Source: Methylobacterium sp. J-026
GTDB lineage: Bacteria > Pseudomonadota > Alphaproteobacteria > Rhizobiales > Beijerinckiaceae
Direction of reading: 5' to 3'
Length of the DNA stretch: 64,000 bases
Assembly (NCBI RefSeq): GCF_022829585.1
Contig: NZ_JAKSYC010000280.1
Span: 1 to 64,000 of the forward strand
The position numbers were made by a program, and so were the translations under genes. Positions 47,308 through 55,629 of this stretch are shown piece after piece; positions within the stretch are counted from its first letter, which is position 1; each line of letters opens with the position of its first letter. The notes under the pieces are model-generated. The model had not been told where the DNA came from and did no database searches. It worked only from the letters and a program-made list of their open reading frames with translations.

Positions 47308-47342
47308 GATCCGCGCCGTCCCTATCGGAGACGGCGCGGATC
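47308..47342. terminator. bidirectional terminator between katG and the cupredoxin gene
   Basis: Perfect 13-base arms GATCCGCGCCGTC (47308-47320) and GACGGCGCGGATC (47330-47342) enclose a 9-base loop. A smaller perfect hairpin GCGCCGG/CCGGCGC (47277-47295) lies just before it. Both are between the convergent stops at 47259 and 47385. Confidence 0.8.
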
Positions 47343-47384
47343 GCGAGCGCTCGCGAAGCCCGGCGCGGCCTGCGTTTCGGCGGG

Positions 47385-47744
47385 CTACTGCACGTGGAGC
47401 GTGAGTTTCATTTTCGGATGGATCCCACACTGGATCACGAAGTCCCCGGGCTCCTTCAGCGTCAGCGTCGCCTGCTTGCCGGGCTCTTCATCGCCGGCGT
47501 CGAACGAGAACTGATCGGCCTCGATGAAGGCGTGATGCACGGCGTTCTCGTCGCCGTTGACCAGGGTGATGGTGTCACCGCGGTGCAAAAAAAGATCGGT
47601 CGGATCGTAGCGTCGGCTCTTCTGCAGCACGATCCGGACGACGCTCGACAGGCTGGCCTGGGCCGGGCCGAATGCGAGCAACGCCATCACGATCGCGATC
47701 GGTGCGCCGACGAGAAGCGGGCGGTGTAGATTGCATATTGCCAC
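47385..47744 (-). CDS. secreted cupredoxin (type 1 copper protein)
   Basis: A GTG at 47744 gives 119 residues. Residues 1-30 are a signal peptide (GAPIAIVMALLAFGPAQA). The mature cupredoxin domain has likely copper ligands His70 or His71 (AVHHAF), Cys106, His109 and Met112 (IQCGIHPKM), the plastocyanin/amicyanin-like Cys-X2-His-X2-Met set. It would be a periplasmic one-electron carrier or copper-handling protein. Redox partner is unknown. It converges with katG. Confidence 0.87.
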   Translation of the reverse strand: MAICNLHRPLLVGAPIAIVMALLAFGPAQASLSSVVRIVLQKSRRYDPTDLFLHRGDTITLVNGDENAVHHAFIEADQFSFDAGDEEPGKQATLTLKEPGDFVIQCGIHPKMKLTLHVQ

Positions 47745-48100
47745 GGATACAACCTGGAAAAATCAGATCTCGAGCCGGCAATGTAGCATCGCTAGGATCG
47801 ACATCTCTTAATATGCGTTGGAATAGCCATCATTATTTGACGGCGCTTTGCATGCCATGTGTGCGGAGTACCGCATTTTCATAACGCTGGAAACGCAATC
47901 TTAATTATAGGCTATCGCGTTCCGACGGATGCGTAGTCTCATGCGCCGGTCAGGATGCACATCGTCGTTTCGGAAGGCGCCGGAGTAGCAGCCGATAGTG
48001 GTGCTCCCCAGCTGGCGCCCGTTCGGCGTAGCCGGATGCGTAGCTCAGCAGGCGATGCCGCTGCGCTTGCCATCTCCCGGCTGCTGACCGCGCGAATGCT
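47745..48100. other. 356-base AT-richer intergenic region
   Basis: This lies between the cupredoxin start and the 3' end of the small gene at 48101. Bases about 47790-47930 are much AT-richer than the rest of the window and may include the cupredoxin promoter. No gene, tRNA or repeat was recognised. Confidence 0.4.
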
Positions 48101-48277
48101 TCAGACCCGGACCTCCTCCGCATGGAGGCCGCCAACGCGCAGATGCTCTGGGATATCGCTGTGGTCGTAGTAGCCGGCCTCATGGGCCATCGCATCGAGG
48201 GCGGCGATCGGGTCTGCTGCTGAGCCGGTCCAAAGGATCGTCCCCGTTGATCCCTGACGCACCTGAAACACACGCAT
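48101..48277 (-). CDS. 58-residue hypothetical protein
   Basis: GGGAGCAG lies before the ATG at 48277. The protein reads MRVFQVRQGSTGTILWTGSA, then a helix (ALDAMAHEAGYYDHSDIPEH) and HAEEVRV. Short proteins of this layout (beta hairpin then helix) seem common in Methylobacterium as far as I recall, with no known function. Cytosolic. Confidence 0.6.
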   Translation of the reverse strand: MRVFQVRQGSTGTILWTGSAADPIAALDAMAHEAGYYDHSDIPEHLRVGGLHAEEVRV

Positions 48278-48350
48278 CGACTGCTCCCATGCTGCCCGCA
48301 TGGTCAAGCATCTCGACGAACCACCGTTCCGCGTGGCAGCGATCGATATC

Positions 48351-48860
48351 TCAGCTGTCGAGGCCGAGACCGTGGATCAGGGCGCGGATCGGGTCGAACC
48401 GGGTCGCGGCCGTCTGTACTTGGTCGGGCGAAGAAACCGGTCGATCCATGGCCGGCTCGTTCCGCGCGCTGCGGGTGAGCGCCGCCTGATGCGTGCGAAT
48501 CCTGCGCTGCACCACCTTGTGCCGCCGGGAGGTGTCCGGCTTCCGTACCGCCTGCACAGCCGCTGGCGACGGGGCGGCTTCGGCGACCGGCCCGGCCGTC
48601 GACAGCTGCGCCTGGGCCGGCGCGGCCTCGGCCGCCTGCGCCGTCGCGATCAGGGCGCCGGACAATGCCGTCGAAACACTCTGTCGTGCCGGCGGATCGA
48701 CCCAGGCCACAATGCTGGGCGAGTCGACGGCGCCCACGCTGAGCGCGCGAACCCGCCTCGGCTGGTCCTCGTAATTACCGGGATGCAGGAGGTGTGCAGC
48801 GGCCAGAAGGCCGAATGCAGCAACCGCAGCCGTCGTGAGGGTGGACTTATAGTGTTCCAT
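48351..48860 (-). CDS. hypothetical membrane-anchored protein
   Basis: The 169-residue ORF from the ATG at 48860 has a short hydrophobic segment at about 7-25 (TLTTAAVAAFGLLAAAHLL), then a disordered Ala/Pro/Arg-rich region. It may be anchored in the inner membrane with a periplasmic tail. No family recognised; composition alone would not exclude a spurious ORF. Confidence 0.45.
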   Translation of the reverse strand: MEHYKSTLTTAAVAAFGLLAAAHLLHPGNYEDQPRRVRALSVGAVDSPSIVAWVDPPARQSVSTALSGALIATAQAAEAAPAQAQLSTAGPVAEAAPSPAAVQAVRKPDTSRRHKVVQRRIRTHQAALTRSARNEPAMDRPVSSPDQVQTAATRFDPIRALIHGLGLDS

Positions 48861-49138
48861 GGCCCGTGAACGAACGGCTCAGCTAATGGTTCCGCTTCGG
48901 TGTGTACCGATCCGCTGCGCGTGATCGTGGCGGTCACGACGTCCGAGGCCGGCCTCGGAGAGGGGCGTGTTCGACCGGCCGACAGCCGTCGATCAGCGGT
49001 CCAAGCGTCCTGAGATTTTCATCCGCAAGGCAGCTGCTACGGGAACTTGCCGCAACTGTTGAACGGCTGCGCATCCAATTCATGACCCGACATTAGCCGC
49101 GTATCGACGATCGGAGAATTGGGGTGCTCGCGTCGGCG

Positions 49139-49213
49139 TCAGGTCTTTTTTGGCCCGGGCCGCGGCACAGGGACATCGACCATCTGTCCTGTGATGGGAT
49201 TGAGGATCAGCAT
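49139..49213 (-). CDS. 24-residue mini-protein
   Basis: A very short ORF from the ATG at 49213 has GGAG about 10 bases upstream. It starts MLILNPITGQMVDV and ends PGPKKT: a hydrophobic beta-like start, a Pro-rich middle and a basic end. The amino-acid order looks sensible and the start is well placed. It is divergent from the amidohydrolase gene. Confidence 0.4.
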   Translation of the reverse strand: MLILNPITGQMVDVPVPRPGPKKT

Positions 49214-49478
49214 GAGTGAGCATCTCCGGTGGGGTTGCCGAGAGAACGTCGGTGGGCCCCCGTGGGATCGCGGCGGACCGTGCAATTGCGCACAGTTGGT
49301 TAAGGGTCCGCTCACCCTGCCGTCGCGCCGATGAACGAGCCCCCTCACCGCCTCGGCGACCCGGCGGATCGACTGGCGCGATCCCATCGATCCAGAGGCA
49401 ACTTGCGGTTTGCGTCCGCGAGTGATCCGATCCGAACCGCGCCCATAGAAGGCCGCCAAAACATCCGGAGGAGACCCC

Positions 49479-50453
49479 ATGCTGTCGCGTAGACAGACGC
49501 TCGCTTTCGCCGCCATCGGCGGCTTCGTCCTCACCGACCGGTCGGCTCGGGCGGCCGACGAGGCCCCGACCGTGAAGACCCCCGTCAGGCTCCAAGTCCC
49601 GCCGGGTGCGTGCGACTGCCATGTCCATGTCATCCCGGATCCGGCCAAGTTCCCGTTCTGGAGCGGGCGCGCCTACACGCCACCGGTCGATCCGCCCGAG
49701 GCCCTGCTCGCCCTCCAGCACGCGCTCAAGCTCGACCGCGTGGTGATCGTGACGCCGAGCGTCTATGGCACCGACAACGCGGCGACGCTCGACGGCCTGC
49801 GCGTGCTCGGGCCGCAGCGGGCCCGCGGCGTTGCCGTGATCGGACCGGGGACCAGCCCAGCCGACCTCGATGGGCTGGCGAAGGCCGGGATCCGCGGCAT
49901 TCGGGTCAATCTGGAGCAGGCCGGCGTGTTCGATCCCGCCGCCTCGGCCAAGGCGCTGGACAGCGCCGTCCAGCAGATCGGCCAGCGCCCCTGGCACCTG
50001 CAGGTCTACTCCCGCCTCTCGGTCATCGCTCCGCTGAAGCAGCAACTGTCGGCCCTGCCGGTCCCGGTCGTGTTCGATCACTTCGCCGGTGCCCAGGCTG
50101 CCCTCGGGCCCGATCAGCCCGGCTTCGGCGACGTGCTCGACCTCGTGCGCAGCGGGAAGGCCTGGGTGAAGCTGTCGGGTGCCTATCGCGCCTCCGACAG
50201 GGCACCGGATTACGCCGACGTGCTGCCGCTGGCCCGTGCCCTCGTGGCGACGAACCCGGACCGGCTCGTCTGGGGCAGCGACTGGCCACACCCAGACAGC
50301 ACGCCGAGGTCGGACCGCAAGCCGACGGATCTCGCCCCGGCCCAGAACGTCGATGACGGCCGCCTGCTTGATCTGCTTGCCGAATGGGTGCCGGACCGCG
50401 CGACGCGGGACCGGATCCTCGTCGACAATCCCAAGCGCCTCTACGACTTCTAA
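49479..50453 (+). CDS. exported amidohydrolase (PDC-lactonase/amidohydrolase-2 type)
   Basis: The 324-residue protein has a Tat-like N-terminus (SRRQTLAFAAIGGF, cleaved near ARAA). The metal-binding start CDCHVHVIPD, a conserved His in VVFDHFAG and the C-terminal WGSDWPHPD are amidohydrolase-2 landmarks, closest to 2-pyrone-4,6-dicarboxylate lactonase-like proteins. It should hydrolyse a cyclic ester or amide, probably in the periplasm. The real substrate is unknown. GGAGGAG precedes the ATG. A cupin gene follows on the same strand. Confidence 0.85.
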   Translation: MLSRRQTLAFAAIGGFVLTDRSARAADEAPTVKTPVRLQVPPGACDCHVHVIPDPAKFPFWSGRAYTPPVDPPEALLALQHALKLDRVVIVTPSVYGTDNAATLDGLRVLGPQRARGVAVIGPGTSPADLDGLAKAGIRGIRVNLEQAGVFDPAASAKALDSAVQQIGQRPWHLQVYSRLSVIAPLKQQLSALPVPVVFDHFAGAQAALGPDQPGFGDVLDLVRSGKAWVKLSGAYRASDRAPDYADVLPLARALVATNPDRLVWGSDWPHPDSTPRSDRKPTDLAPAQNVDDGRLLDLLAEWVPDRATRDRILVDNPKRLYDF

Positions 50454-50608
50454 GGGAAGTCGCCGAATCGGCCGACAGGCGAGGTCACCGGAGGGTGGCG
50501 GCCTCGCCCGGTCGCTGTTCTGGTGTCAGGCGAGTCCTCAATCGGGACGACGTCCGGCCGCGTGCCGCGGGCGTGGCGTCGTGCCATGATGGCGGCGGAG
50601 GATGTGAC

Positions 50609-51121
50609 ATGCACGACGGCGACGACGATCACACCCACGCGCACGAGCCCGGCCAGGCCGTGGACGCTTGGAAGCATGATGGGGTGCGGGTGATTCGAAG
50701 GGATCGCCTCGACCCCAACACCGCACAGACCCCTGGCATGTTTCGCCAGGCGGCGATCAGCGCCGCGCGGGTCGGCGCCCAGAAGATCTGGGCCGGTACC
50801 GTGGCGATTCAGCCCGATGCCGAGACCGGCGTCCACCACCACGGCGAACTCGAGAGCGTCATCTACGTGGTGTCCGGCCGCGCCCGGATGCGCTGGGGCG
50901 AGCGGCTCGAATATGTCGCCGAGGCCGGGCCGGGCGACTTCATCTTCGTCCCGCCCTTCGTGCCCCACCAGGAGATCAACGCGTCGACGGACGAACCCCT
51001 GCATTGCGTGCTGGTCCGCTCCGACAACGAGGCGGTGGTGGTGAACTTGCCCGATGTCGAAGCGGTCGAACCGCCGGAGACCGTTTACTGGGTCGACCCG
51101 ATCCACAAGCAGCCCGGTTGA
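50609..51121 (+). CDS. cupin-domain protein
   Basis: The ATG at 50609 has GGCGGAGG upstream; 170 residues. The His/Asp-rich N-terminus (HDGDDDHTHAHEPG) precedes a single cupin barrel: motif 1 HHHGELESVIYVVSG (metal ligands His, His, Glu) and motif 2 PGDFIFVPPFVPHQ. Mono-cupins of this type bind Fe, Mn or Ni and include dioxygenases, isomerases and binding proteins. It may act with the amidohydrolase upstream (155-base gap), but no pathway is evident. Confidence 0.82.
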   Translation: MHDGDDDHTHAHEPGQAVDAWKHDGVRVIRRDRLDPNTAQTPGMFRQAAISAARVGAQKIWAGTVAIQPDAETGVHHHGELESVIYVVSGRARMRWGERLEYVAEAGPGDFIFVPPFVPHQEINASTDEPLHCVLVRSDNEAVVVNLPDVEAVEPPETVYWVDPIHKQPG

Positions 51122-51810
51122 GTGGCCCCGTCCAAATCGCAGACTTGCTCGCCACGGACATGCCCGAGCATCGCATTAGAGCGATTCTAGATATTTGACC
51201 AGGAATGGTCAGCTTCAGACGGAAAACGGGCACGGTAATTTAAATCATTATGCAAGAAAGAGCTTACGGGCTTGGCAGTTTTGCCGTGATGACGGATGTC
51301 TCTGCCCTCATCGAACCTGTTTGACCGGTCCCTCCCCGTCTCGACATCATCCTGAAGTCGCGTAGTGCCTCGAAGCAGCCTTCCAGCCGGCCGTTCAGTC
51401 CCTGGACGGCTCCTTCGAAGATGCTGCGCAACACGCCGAGGTCAGGAGACGTTCGGGTTACACCTAAGTTGATACCGTCACGCGACTGCAATCGCGCAGT
51501 TCGTATCCCGATGAGAACGAGCCCCGGATCCGGATGGGCGCGCAGGGCGGCCGCGCAATTTTTCTGATGGGAGAGCGAAGAGTTTTTAGCGGCACACCAC
51601 GCCATTTCCGGAGTACTATGCTTGGAAAGGCTCGCCGCATCGTGCGATGCCGCAAATATTGATGCGGTGCAATAGGGGCCGTATGCCGAACTCGACTGGT
51701 CCTGAACTCCGATCCAGTCCGGCCGCACGCGGTTGGTGCAGACCAGTCTTCGAGTCGGCCCGCGTCGCGGCCGGCCGCGCGTCCGATATCCGGGGAGGTT
51801 CACGGACTCC
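51122..51810. other. 689-base intergenic region with one weak ORF and a small hairpin
   Basis: A hairpin TGACCA-GGAA-TGGTCA lies at 51196-51211, about 75 bases after the cupin stop, in AT-rich DNA. A minus-strand ORF ending at 51264, from an ATG at 51605, would give about 113 residues with a helical end (LGVLRSIFEGAVQGLNGRL); it has no family, and its codon use is unlike its neighbours. It might be a relic. The 3' part must hold the promoter of the CoA-transferase gene. Confidence 0.4.
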
Positions 51811-53793
51811 ATGAGGAAGAACAAGGTCATCTCGGCGGATGAGGCGATCGCGCTGATCCGCGAGAACGACGTGGTCACCACCACGGGGTTCGTTCAGAGC
51901 TGCATTCCGGAGGCGCTCCACGCCGCCCTGGAACGGCGGTTCGTCGACAGCGGCTCGCCGCGTGGGCTCACCCTGATCATGACGGCGGGCGCCGGCGACA
52001 GCAAAGGGCTCGGCACCGGGCGCCTGCATCACCAGGGCCTGCTCGCGCGTGTGATCGCGGCCAATTTCGGCCGCATGCCGAAGGTCGCCAAGGCGGCGCA
52101 GGACAACCTGATCCGCGGCTACAACCTGCCCCAGGGCGTGATCTCGCAGCTCTACCGGGCCTGCGCGGCGGGCCAGCCGGGCCTGTTCTCGAAGGTGGGG
52201 CTCAAGACCTATGTCGACCCGCGCCATGGCGGCGCCAAGGTCAACGAATTGACCACGGACGACATCGTCAAGCTGGTCGAGGTCGATGGCGAGGAGTGGC
52301 TGTTCTACACCGCCACGAAGATCGACGTGGCCTTCATCCGCGCCACCTCGGCCGATCCGTCGGGCAACCTCTCCTACGAGAAGGAGGCCCTGACCCTCGA
52401 CTGCCTCGCCCAGGCGATGGCGGCGCGCAACAACGGCGGCATCGTCATCGCGCAGGTCGAGCGCATCGTCGACGACGGCTACCTCCTGCCCAAGGACGTG
52501 CGCGTGCCTGGCATCCTGGTCGACTGCGTGGTGGTCGCCGAGCCCGAGATGCACCGGATGAACTACGGCGTCATGCACGACGCCGCGCTCGCCGGCGAGA
52601 TCCGCGTGCCCGTCACCGGCATCAAGCGGATGGCGCTCAACGAGCGCAAGATCATCGCCCGCCGCGCCGCCTTCGAATTGCCGCCCAACGGCGTCGTCAA
52701 TCTCGGGGTCGGCGCGCCGGAGGGGATCGCGTCGGTGGCCAACGAGGAGAAGATCACCCCCTACATCACCCTGACCACCGAGGCCGGAGCCGTGGGCGGG
52801 GTCCTCGCCTCCGGATCGAGCTTCGGCGCCGCCACCAACGCCGACTGCATCATCGACCAGAACCAGATGTTCGACTTCTACGACGGCGGCGGCCTCGACA
52901 TGACCTGCCTCGGCATGGCCGAGTGCGACGCCGCCGGCAACGTCAACACCTCGAAGTTCGGCGGCAAGCTCAACGGCTGCGGGGGCTTCATCAACATCTC
53001 GCAGAACGCCCGCACGGTGGTGTTCGCCGGAACCTTCACGGCCGGCGGGCTGGAGATCGCCGTGCAGGACGGCCAGGTCCGGATCGTGAGCGAGGGCAAG
53101 GCCCGCAAGTTCGTCACCCAGGTCCAGCAGAACACCTTCTCGGGGCCCTACGCGGTGGAGCGCGCCCAGCCGGTCCTCTACGTGACCGAACGCTGCGTCT
53201 TCCAACTGACCGCCGCCGGCCTGGAGCTGGTCGAGGTCGCGCCCGGGATCGACATCGAGCGGGACATTCTCGCCCATATGGACTTCGCACCCGTGGTGCG
53301 GAATCCGGTGCCGATGGATCCGCGCATCTTCCGCGACGAGCCGATGGAGCTGATCTCAGACCTGCTCAACCTCGATCTGAAATCGCGTGTCAGCTACGAC
53401 GGCGAGCGCAACATCCTCTTCATCAACCTCGAAGGCTGGTATTGCCGGGTGATGGGCGACATGGACGAGCTGCGCATGACCATCGTCGAGGCCTGCCGCA
53501 AGGCCGGCCAGCGGGTCAACGCCGTGATCAACCACGACGGCTTCCGGCTCAACGAGAACCTGGTCGATGATTACGCCGGGGTCCTGCAATACCTCCAGGC
53601 GAATTACTACGCGACCACGACCCGCTACGCGACGAGTGCCTTCCTGCGCCTGAAGATGGAGGAGGCGCTGACTCGGCGCGGCGTCGCCCCCCACGTGTTT
53701 GAGCGCAAGGAAGAAGCGCAGGCGTTCCTCAGCAGCACCGAGGACAAGAAGGCGCGCAAGCGGATCTCACCGGCGGTGGCGTCGGCGGCGTGA
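51811..53793 (+). CDS. fused acyl-CoA:acetate/3-ketoacid CoA-transferase with extra C-terminal domain
   Basis: The ATG at 51811 (GGGGAGG upstream) gives 660 residues. Residues 1-280 and 290-515 are the alpha and beta family I CoA-transferase halves; the catalytic Glu is Glu324 (LTTEAGAVGG), with GVGAPEGIA just before. The layout is like YdiF/propionate CoA-transferase, usually about 520 residues. Residues about 520-660 are an additional domain (SYDGERNILFINLEGWYCRV, HDGFRLNENLVDDYAGVLQY) with an STAS/SpoIIAA-like feel. It should exchange CoA between short-chain acids. The exact acids are unknown. A CitG/MdcB-like gene follows. Confidence 0.88.
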   Translation: MRKNKVISADEAIALIRENDVVTTTGFVQSCIPEALHAALERRFVDSGSPRGLTLIMTAGAGDSKGLGTGRLHHQGLLARVIAANFGRMPKVAKAAQDNLIRGYNLPQGVISQLYRACAAGQPGLFSKVGLKTYVDPRHGGAKVNELTTDDIVKLVEVDGEEWLFYTATKIDVAFIRATSADPSGNLSYEKEALTLDCLAQAMAARNNGGIVIAQVERIVDDGYLLPKDVRVPGILVDCVVVAEPEMHRMNYGVMHDAALAGEIRVPVTGIKRMALNERKIIARRAAFELPPNGVVNLGVGAPEGIASVANEEKITPYITLTTEAGAVGGVLASGSSFGAATNADCIIDQNQMFDFYDGGGLDMTCLGMAECDAAGNVNTSKFGGKLNGCGGFINISQNARTVVFAGTFTAGGLEIAVQDGQVRIVSEGKARKFVTQVQQNTFSGPYAVERAQPVLYVTERCVFQLTAAGLELVEVAPGIDIERDILAHMDFAPVVRNPVPMDPRIFRDEPMELISDLLNLDLKSRVSYDGERNILFINLEGWYCRVMGDMDELRMTIVEACRKAGQRVNAVINHDGFRLNENLVDDYAGVLQYLQANYYATTTRYATSAFLRLKMEEALTRRGVAPHVFERKEEAQAFLSSTEDKKARKRISPAVASAA

Positions 53794-53881
53794 GGGTCGC
53801 GCGCCGCGCCGGGATGCGGCGGATCGATCCTTCGGTATAAGCGCCCGAAACCGGCCCGGTCGCGGGCCGCGCCGACGCGCT

Positions 53882-54814
53882 TTGCCGGGAGCCTTCGATC
53901 TGCGCCAGCATCTGCACCGCGTCCCGTCGCCGTCCGGTTCAGAGGGTTGGGCCGAGCGCGTCGCGACGCTCGCCCACGCGGCGCTGATCGACGAGTTGGA
54001 GACCTGGCCCAAGCCAGGCTTGGTGAGCTTGGTCGATTCCGGCAGCCACGACGACATGGATGCCGGCACCCTGCGCTGCAGTGCGGCGGCGATCCGGCCG
54101 TTTTTCGCCGATCTGGCCGCGGCCGGGGCCCGGGGCGCCGCCATGGCGGAGTTGCGCGCGATCGGGATCCGGGCCGAGGCGGCGATGATGCGGGCCACCG
54201 GCGGCGTCAACGCACATCGCGGCGCCATCTTCTCCCTGGGCCTGATCTGCGCGGCGGCAGGCGTGTCCGGCGCGGCACCGGCCTCGGCCGAGGCCCACGC
54301 TGTGGCGGTGGGCGAACTCTGGGGTCCCGCGATCGCCGGGGCCCCCGCTTCGCCGATGAGCCACGGGGGGCGCGTCGCGCGGCGCTACGGGGTCGGGGGC
54401 GCCGCTGCCGAGGCGGCGGCCGGCTTCCCGACGATCCGTGACATCGGGTTACCGGCGCTGCGCCTTGGTCGGACCCGGGCACCGGACGATCCGGAGGCTG
54501 CGCGCGTGGAGTGCTTCTTCGCCCTGCTCGCCGTGCTCGACGATACGAACCTGCTCCATCGCGGCGGCGCGGACGGGCTGGCGGTGGCGCGCGCGTCCGC
54601 CGGGGCCTTCCGGGCGGCCGGCGGGGTGGCGACCCCGGGCTGGCGCGACCGGGCGGCGCGGATCCACCACGATTTCGTGGCGGCACGGCTCAGTCCCGGA
54701 GGCTGCGCCGATCTCCTGGCCGCAACGCTCCTCCTCGACGCCCTCGCGGCCCCTGGGCCGCCGGCCGATACGGTCGCATTCCCCCGCGGCCGAGCGCTCC
54801 CTACATGCGGCTGA
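53882..54814 (+). CDS. CitG/MdcB-like triphosphoribosyl-dephospho-CoA synthase
   Basis: The start is uncertain: TTG at 53882 is the best-placed candidate and gives 310 residues. Family blocks are WPKPGLVSLVDSGSHDDMD, GGVNAHRGAIFSLGL, GFPTIRDIGLPAL and DDTNLLHRGG. The KPGLV form points to MdcB of malonate decarboxylase rather than CitG. The enzyme makes the 2'-(5''-triphosphoribosyl)-3'-dephospho-CoA prosthetic-group precursor for an acyl carrier protein. No mdc or cit acyl-carrier gene is in the window, so it is an orphan here or serves another cofactor. Confidence 0.82.
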   Translation: MPGAFDLRQHLHRVPSPSGSEGWAERVATLAHAALIDELETWPKPGLVSLVDSGSHDDMDAGTLRCSAAAIRPFFADLAAAGARGAAMAELRAIGIRAEAAMMRATGGVNAHRGAIFSLGLICAAAGVSGAAPASAEAHAVAVGELWGPAIAGAPASPMSHGGRVARRYGVGGAAAEAAAGFPTIRDIGLPALRLGRTRAPDDPEAARVECFFALLAVLDDTNLLHRGGADGLAVARASAGAFRAAGGVATPGWRDRAARIHHDFVAARLSPGGCADLLAATLLLDALAAPGPPADTVAFPRGRALPTCG

Positions 54815-54839
54815 ATTCTACATCCGCCCCGGTTTCATC

Positions 54840-55574
54840 GTGACCCTGATCAGGCTCGCGCTTCTCGCGCTCGTTGCCCTCTTCCTCGTGCCCGTCGCGA
54901 TCTCCGCCACGCTCTACTGGCTGCGGGCCGGCGGTGACTGGCGGCTCGCCGACCGGTCGAGCGCGGGTCTGCTCCCGCCGGCCGAGGCCGAGCCGGGCGC
55001 GGTCGTGCGCATCTTCTCCGCCCGCACGGTGAGCTGGCGCGGCATTGTCGCGACACACAGCTGGATCGTCATCAAGGACCGCGGCGCGCGCGCCTACCGC
55101 CGCTTCGACTACACGGCCTGGGGGCAGCCGATCTGGGTCGACCGCTTCGTGCCGGATGGGCGCTGGTTCGGAAACGCCCCCGAAATCGTCTTCGCGGCGG
55201 ATGGTCCGGAGGCCGAAGCGATGCTGCCGCGGATCCGGACGGCGGTGGCCGAGTACCGCTACGCCCGCCCCGGCGACTACGTGGTCTGGCCGGGGCCGAA
55301 CTCGAACACCTTCGTGGCCGCGATCATGGCCGCGGTCCCGGAGATCCGGGCCAGCCTGCCGACCACGGCGATCGGCAAGGATTTTCCCTATGACGGTCGC
55401 TGGATCGGCTGGACGCCGTCCGGCACCGGCATCCGCATCAACCTGGGCGGCTATGCGGGGCTGACCCTTGGCTGGGTCGAGGGCCTTGAACTGAACCTGC
55501 TCGGCGGCGTCGCCGGTCTCGACCTGCGCCGCCCGGGAATCAAGCTGCCGGCTCTCGGACGGGTGGGTTTCTAG
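54840..55574 (+). CDS. DUF3750 membrane-anchored protein
   Basis: A GTG at 54840 gives 244 residues. One N-terminal membrane helix (LIRLALLALVALFLVPVAIS) is followed by a periplasmic domain with VSWRGIVATHSWIVIKDRGA, GPNSNTF and FPYDGRWIGWTPSGTG. These are the DUF3750 blocks; His and Ser/Asn positions hint at a hydrolase-like or NlpC/DUF-type fold, but function is unknown. It lies 25 bases after the CitG/MdcB-like gene. Confidence 0.85.
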   Translation: MTLIRLALLALVALFLVPVAISATLYWLRAGGDWRLADRSSAGLLPPAEAEPGAVVRIFSARTVSWRGIVATHSWIVIKDRGARAYRRFDYTAWGQPIWVDRFVPDGRWFGNAPEIVFAADGPEAEAMLPRIRTAVAEYRYARPGDYVVWPGPNSNTFVAAIMAAVPEIRASLPTTAIGKDFPYDGRWIGWTPSGTGIRINLGGYAGLTLGWVEGLELNLLGGVAGLDLRRPGIKLPALGRVGF

Positions 55575-55610
55575 CGCATCGTGCCGGTTCCGAAGTCCCG
55601 GACGATGCGC
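55574..55610. terminator. bidirectional terminator hairpin
   Basis: Perfect 8-base arms GCGCATCG (55574-55581) and CGATGCGC (55603-55610) with inner CCGG/CCGG pairs. It overlaps the last base of the DUF3750 stop and precedes the 3' end of the broken mqo gene at 55630. Confidence 0.65.
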
Positions 55611-55629
55611 TGGCGCGGCCGCCGATCGC

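Noticed and set aside
47790..47930. AT-rich stretch as a possible mobile-element remnant
   Set aside because: No terminal repeats, no transposase fragment and no target duplication; a promoter region explains it.
51264..51605. Minus-strand ORF of about 113 codons between the cupin and CoA-transferase genes
   Set aside because: No family, ribosome site too close to the ATG, and codon use unlike neighbours. Kept only as a note in the intergenic entry.
51616..53277. 553-codon minus-strand frame opposite the CoA-transferase
   Set aside because: Shadow frame; the plus-strand gene has catalytic motifs and full-length family match.
51811..53793. Assignment of the CoA-transferase as malonate decarboxylase alpha subunit (MdcA), suggested by the MdcB-like neighbour
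   Set aside because: Its sequence fits fused alpha-beta family I CoA-transferases with catalytic Glu324, not MdcA. No mdcC, D or E genes are present.
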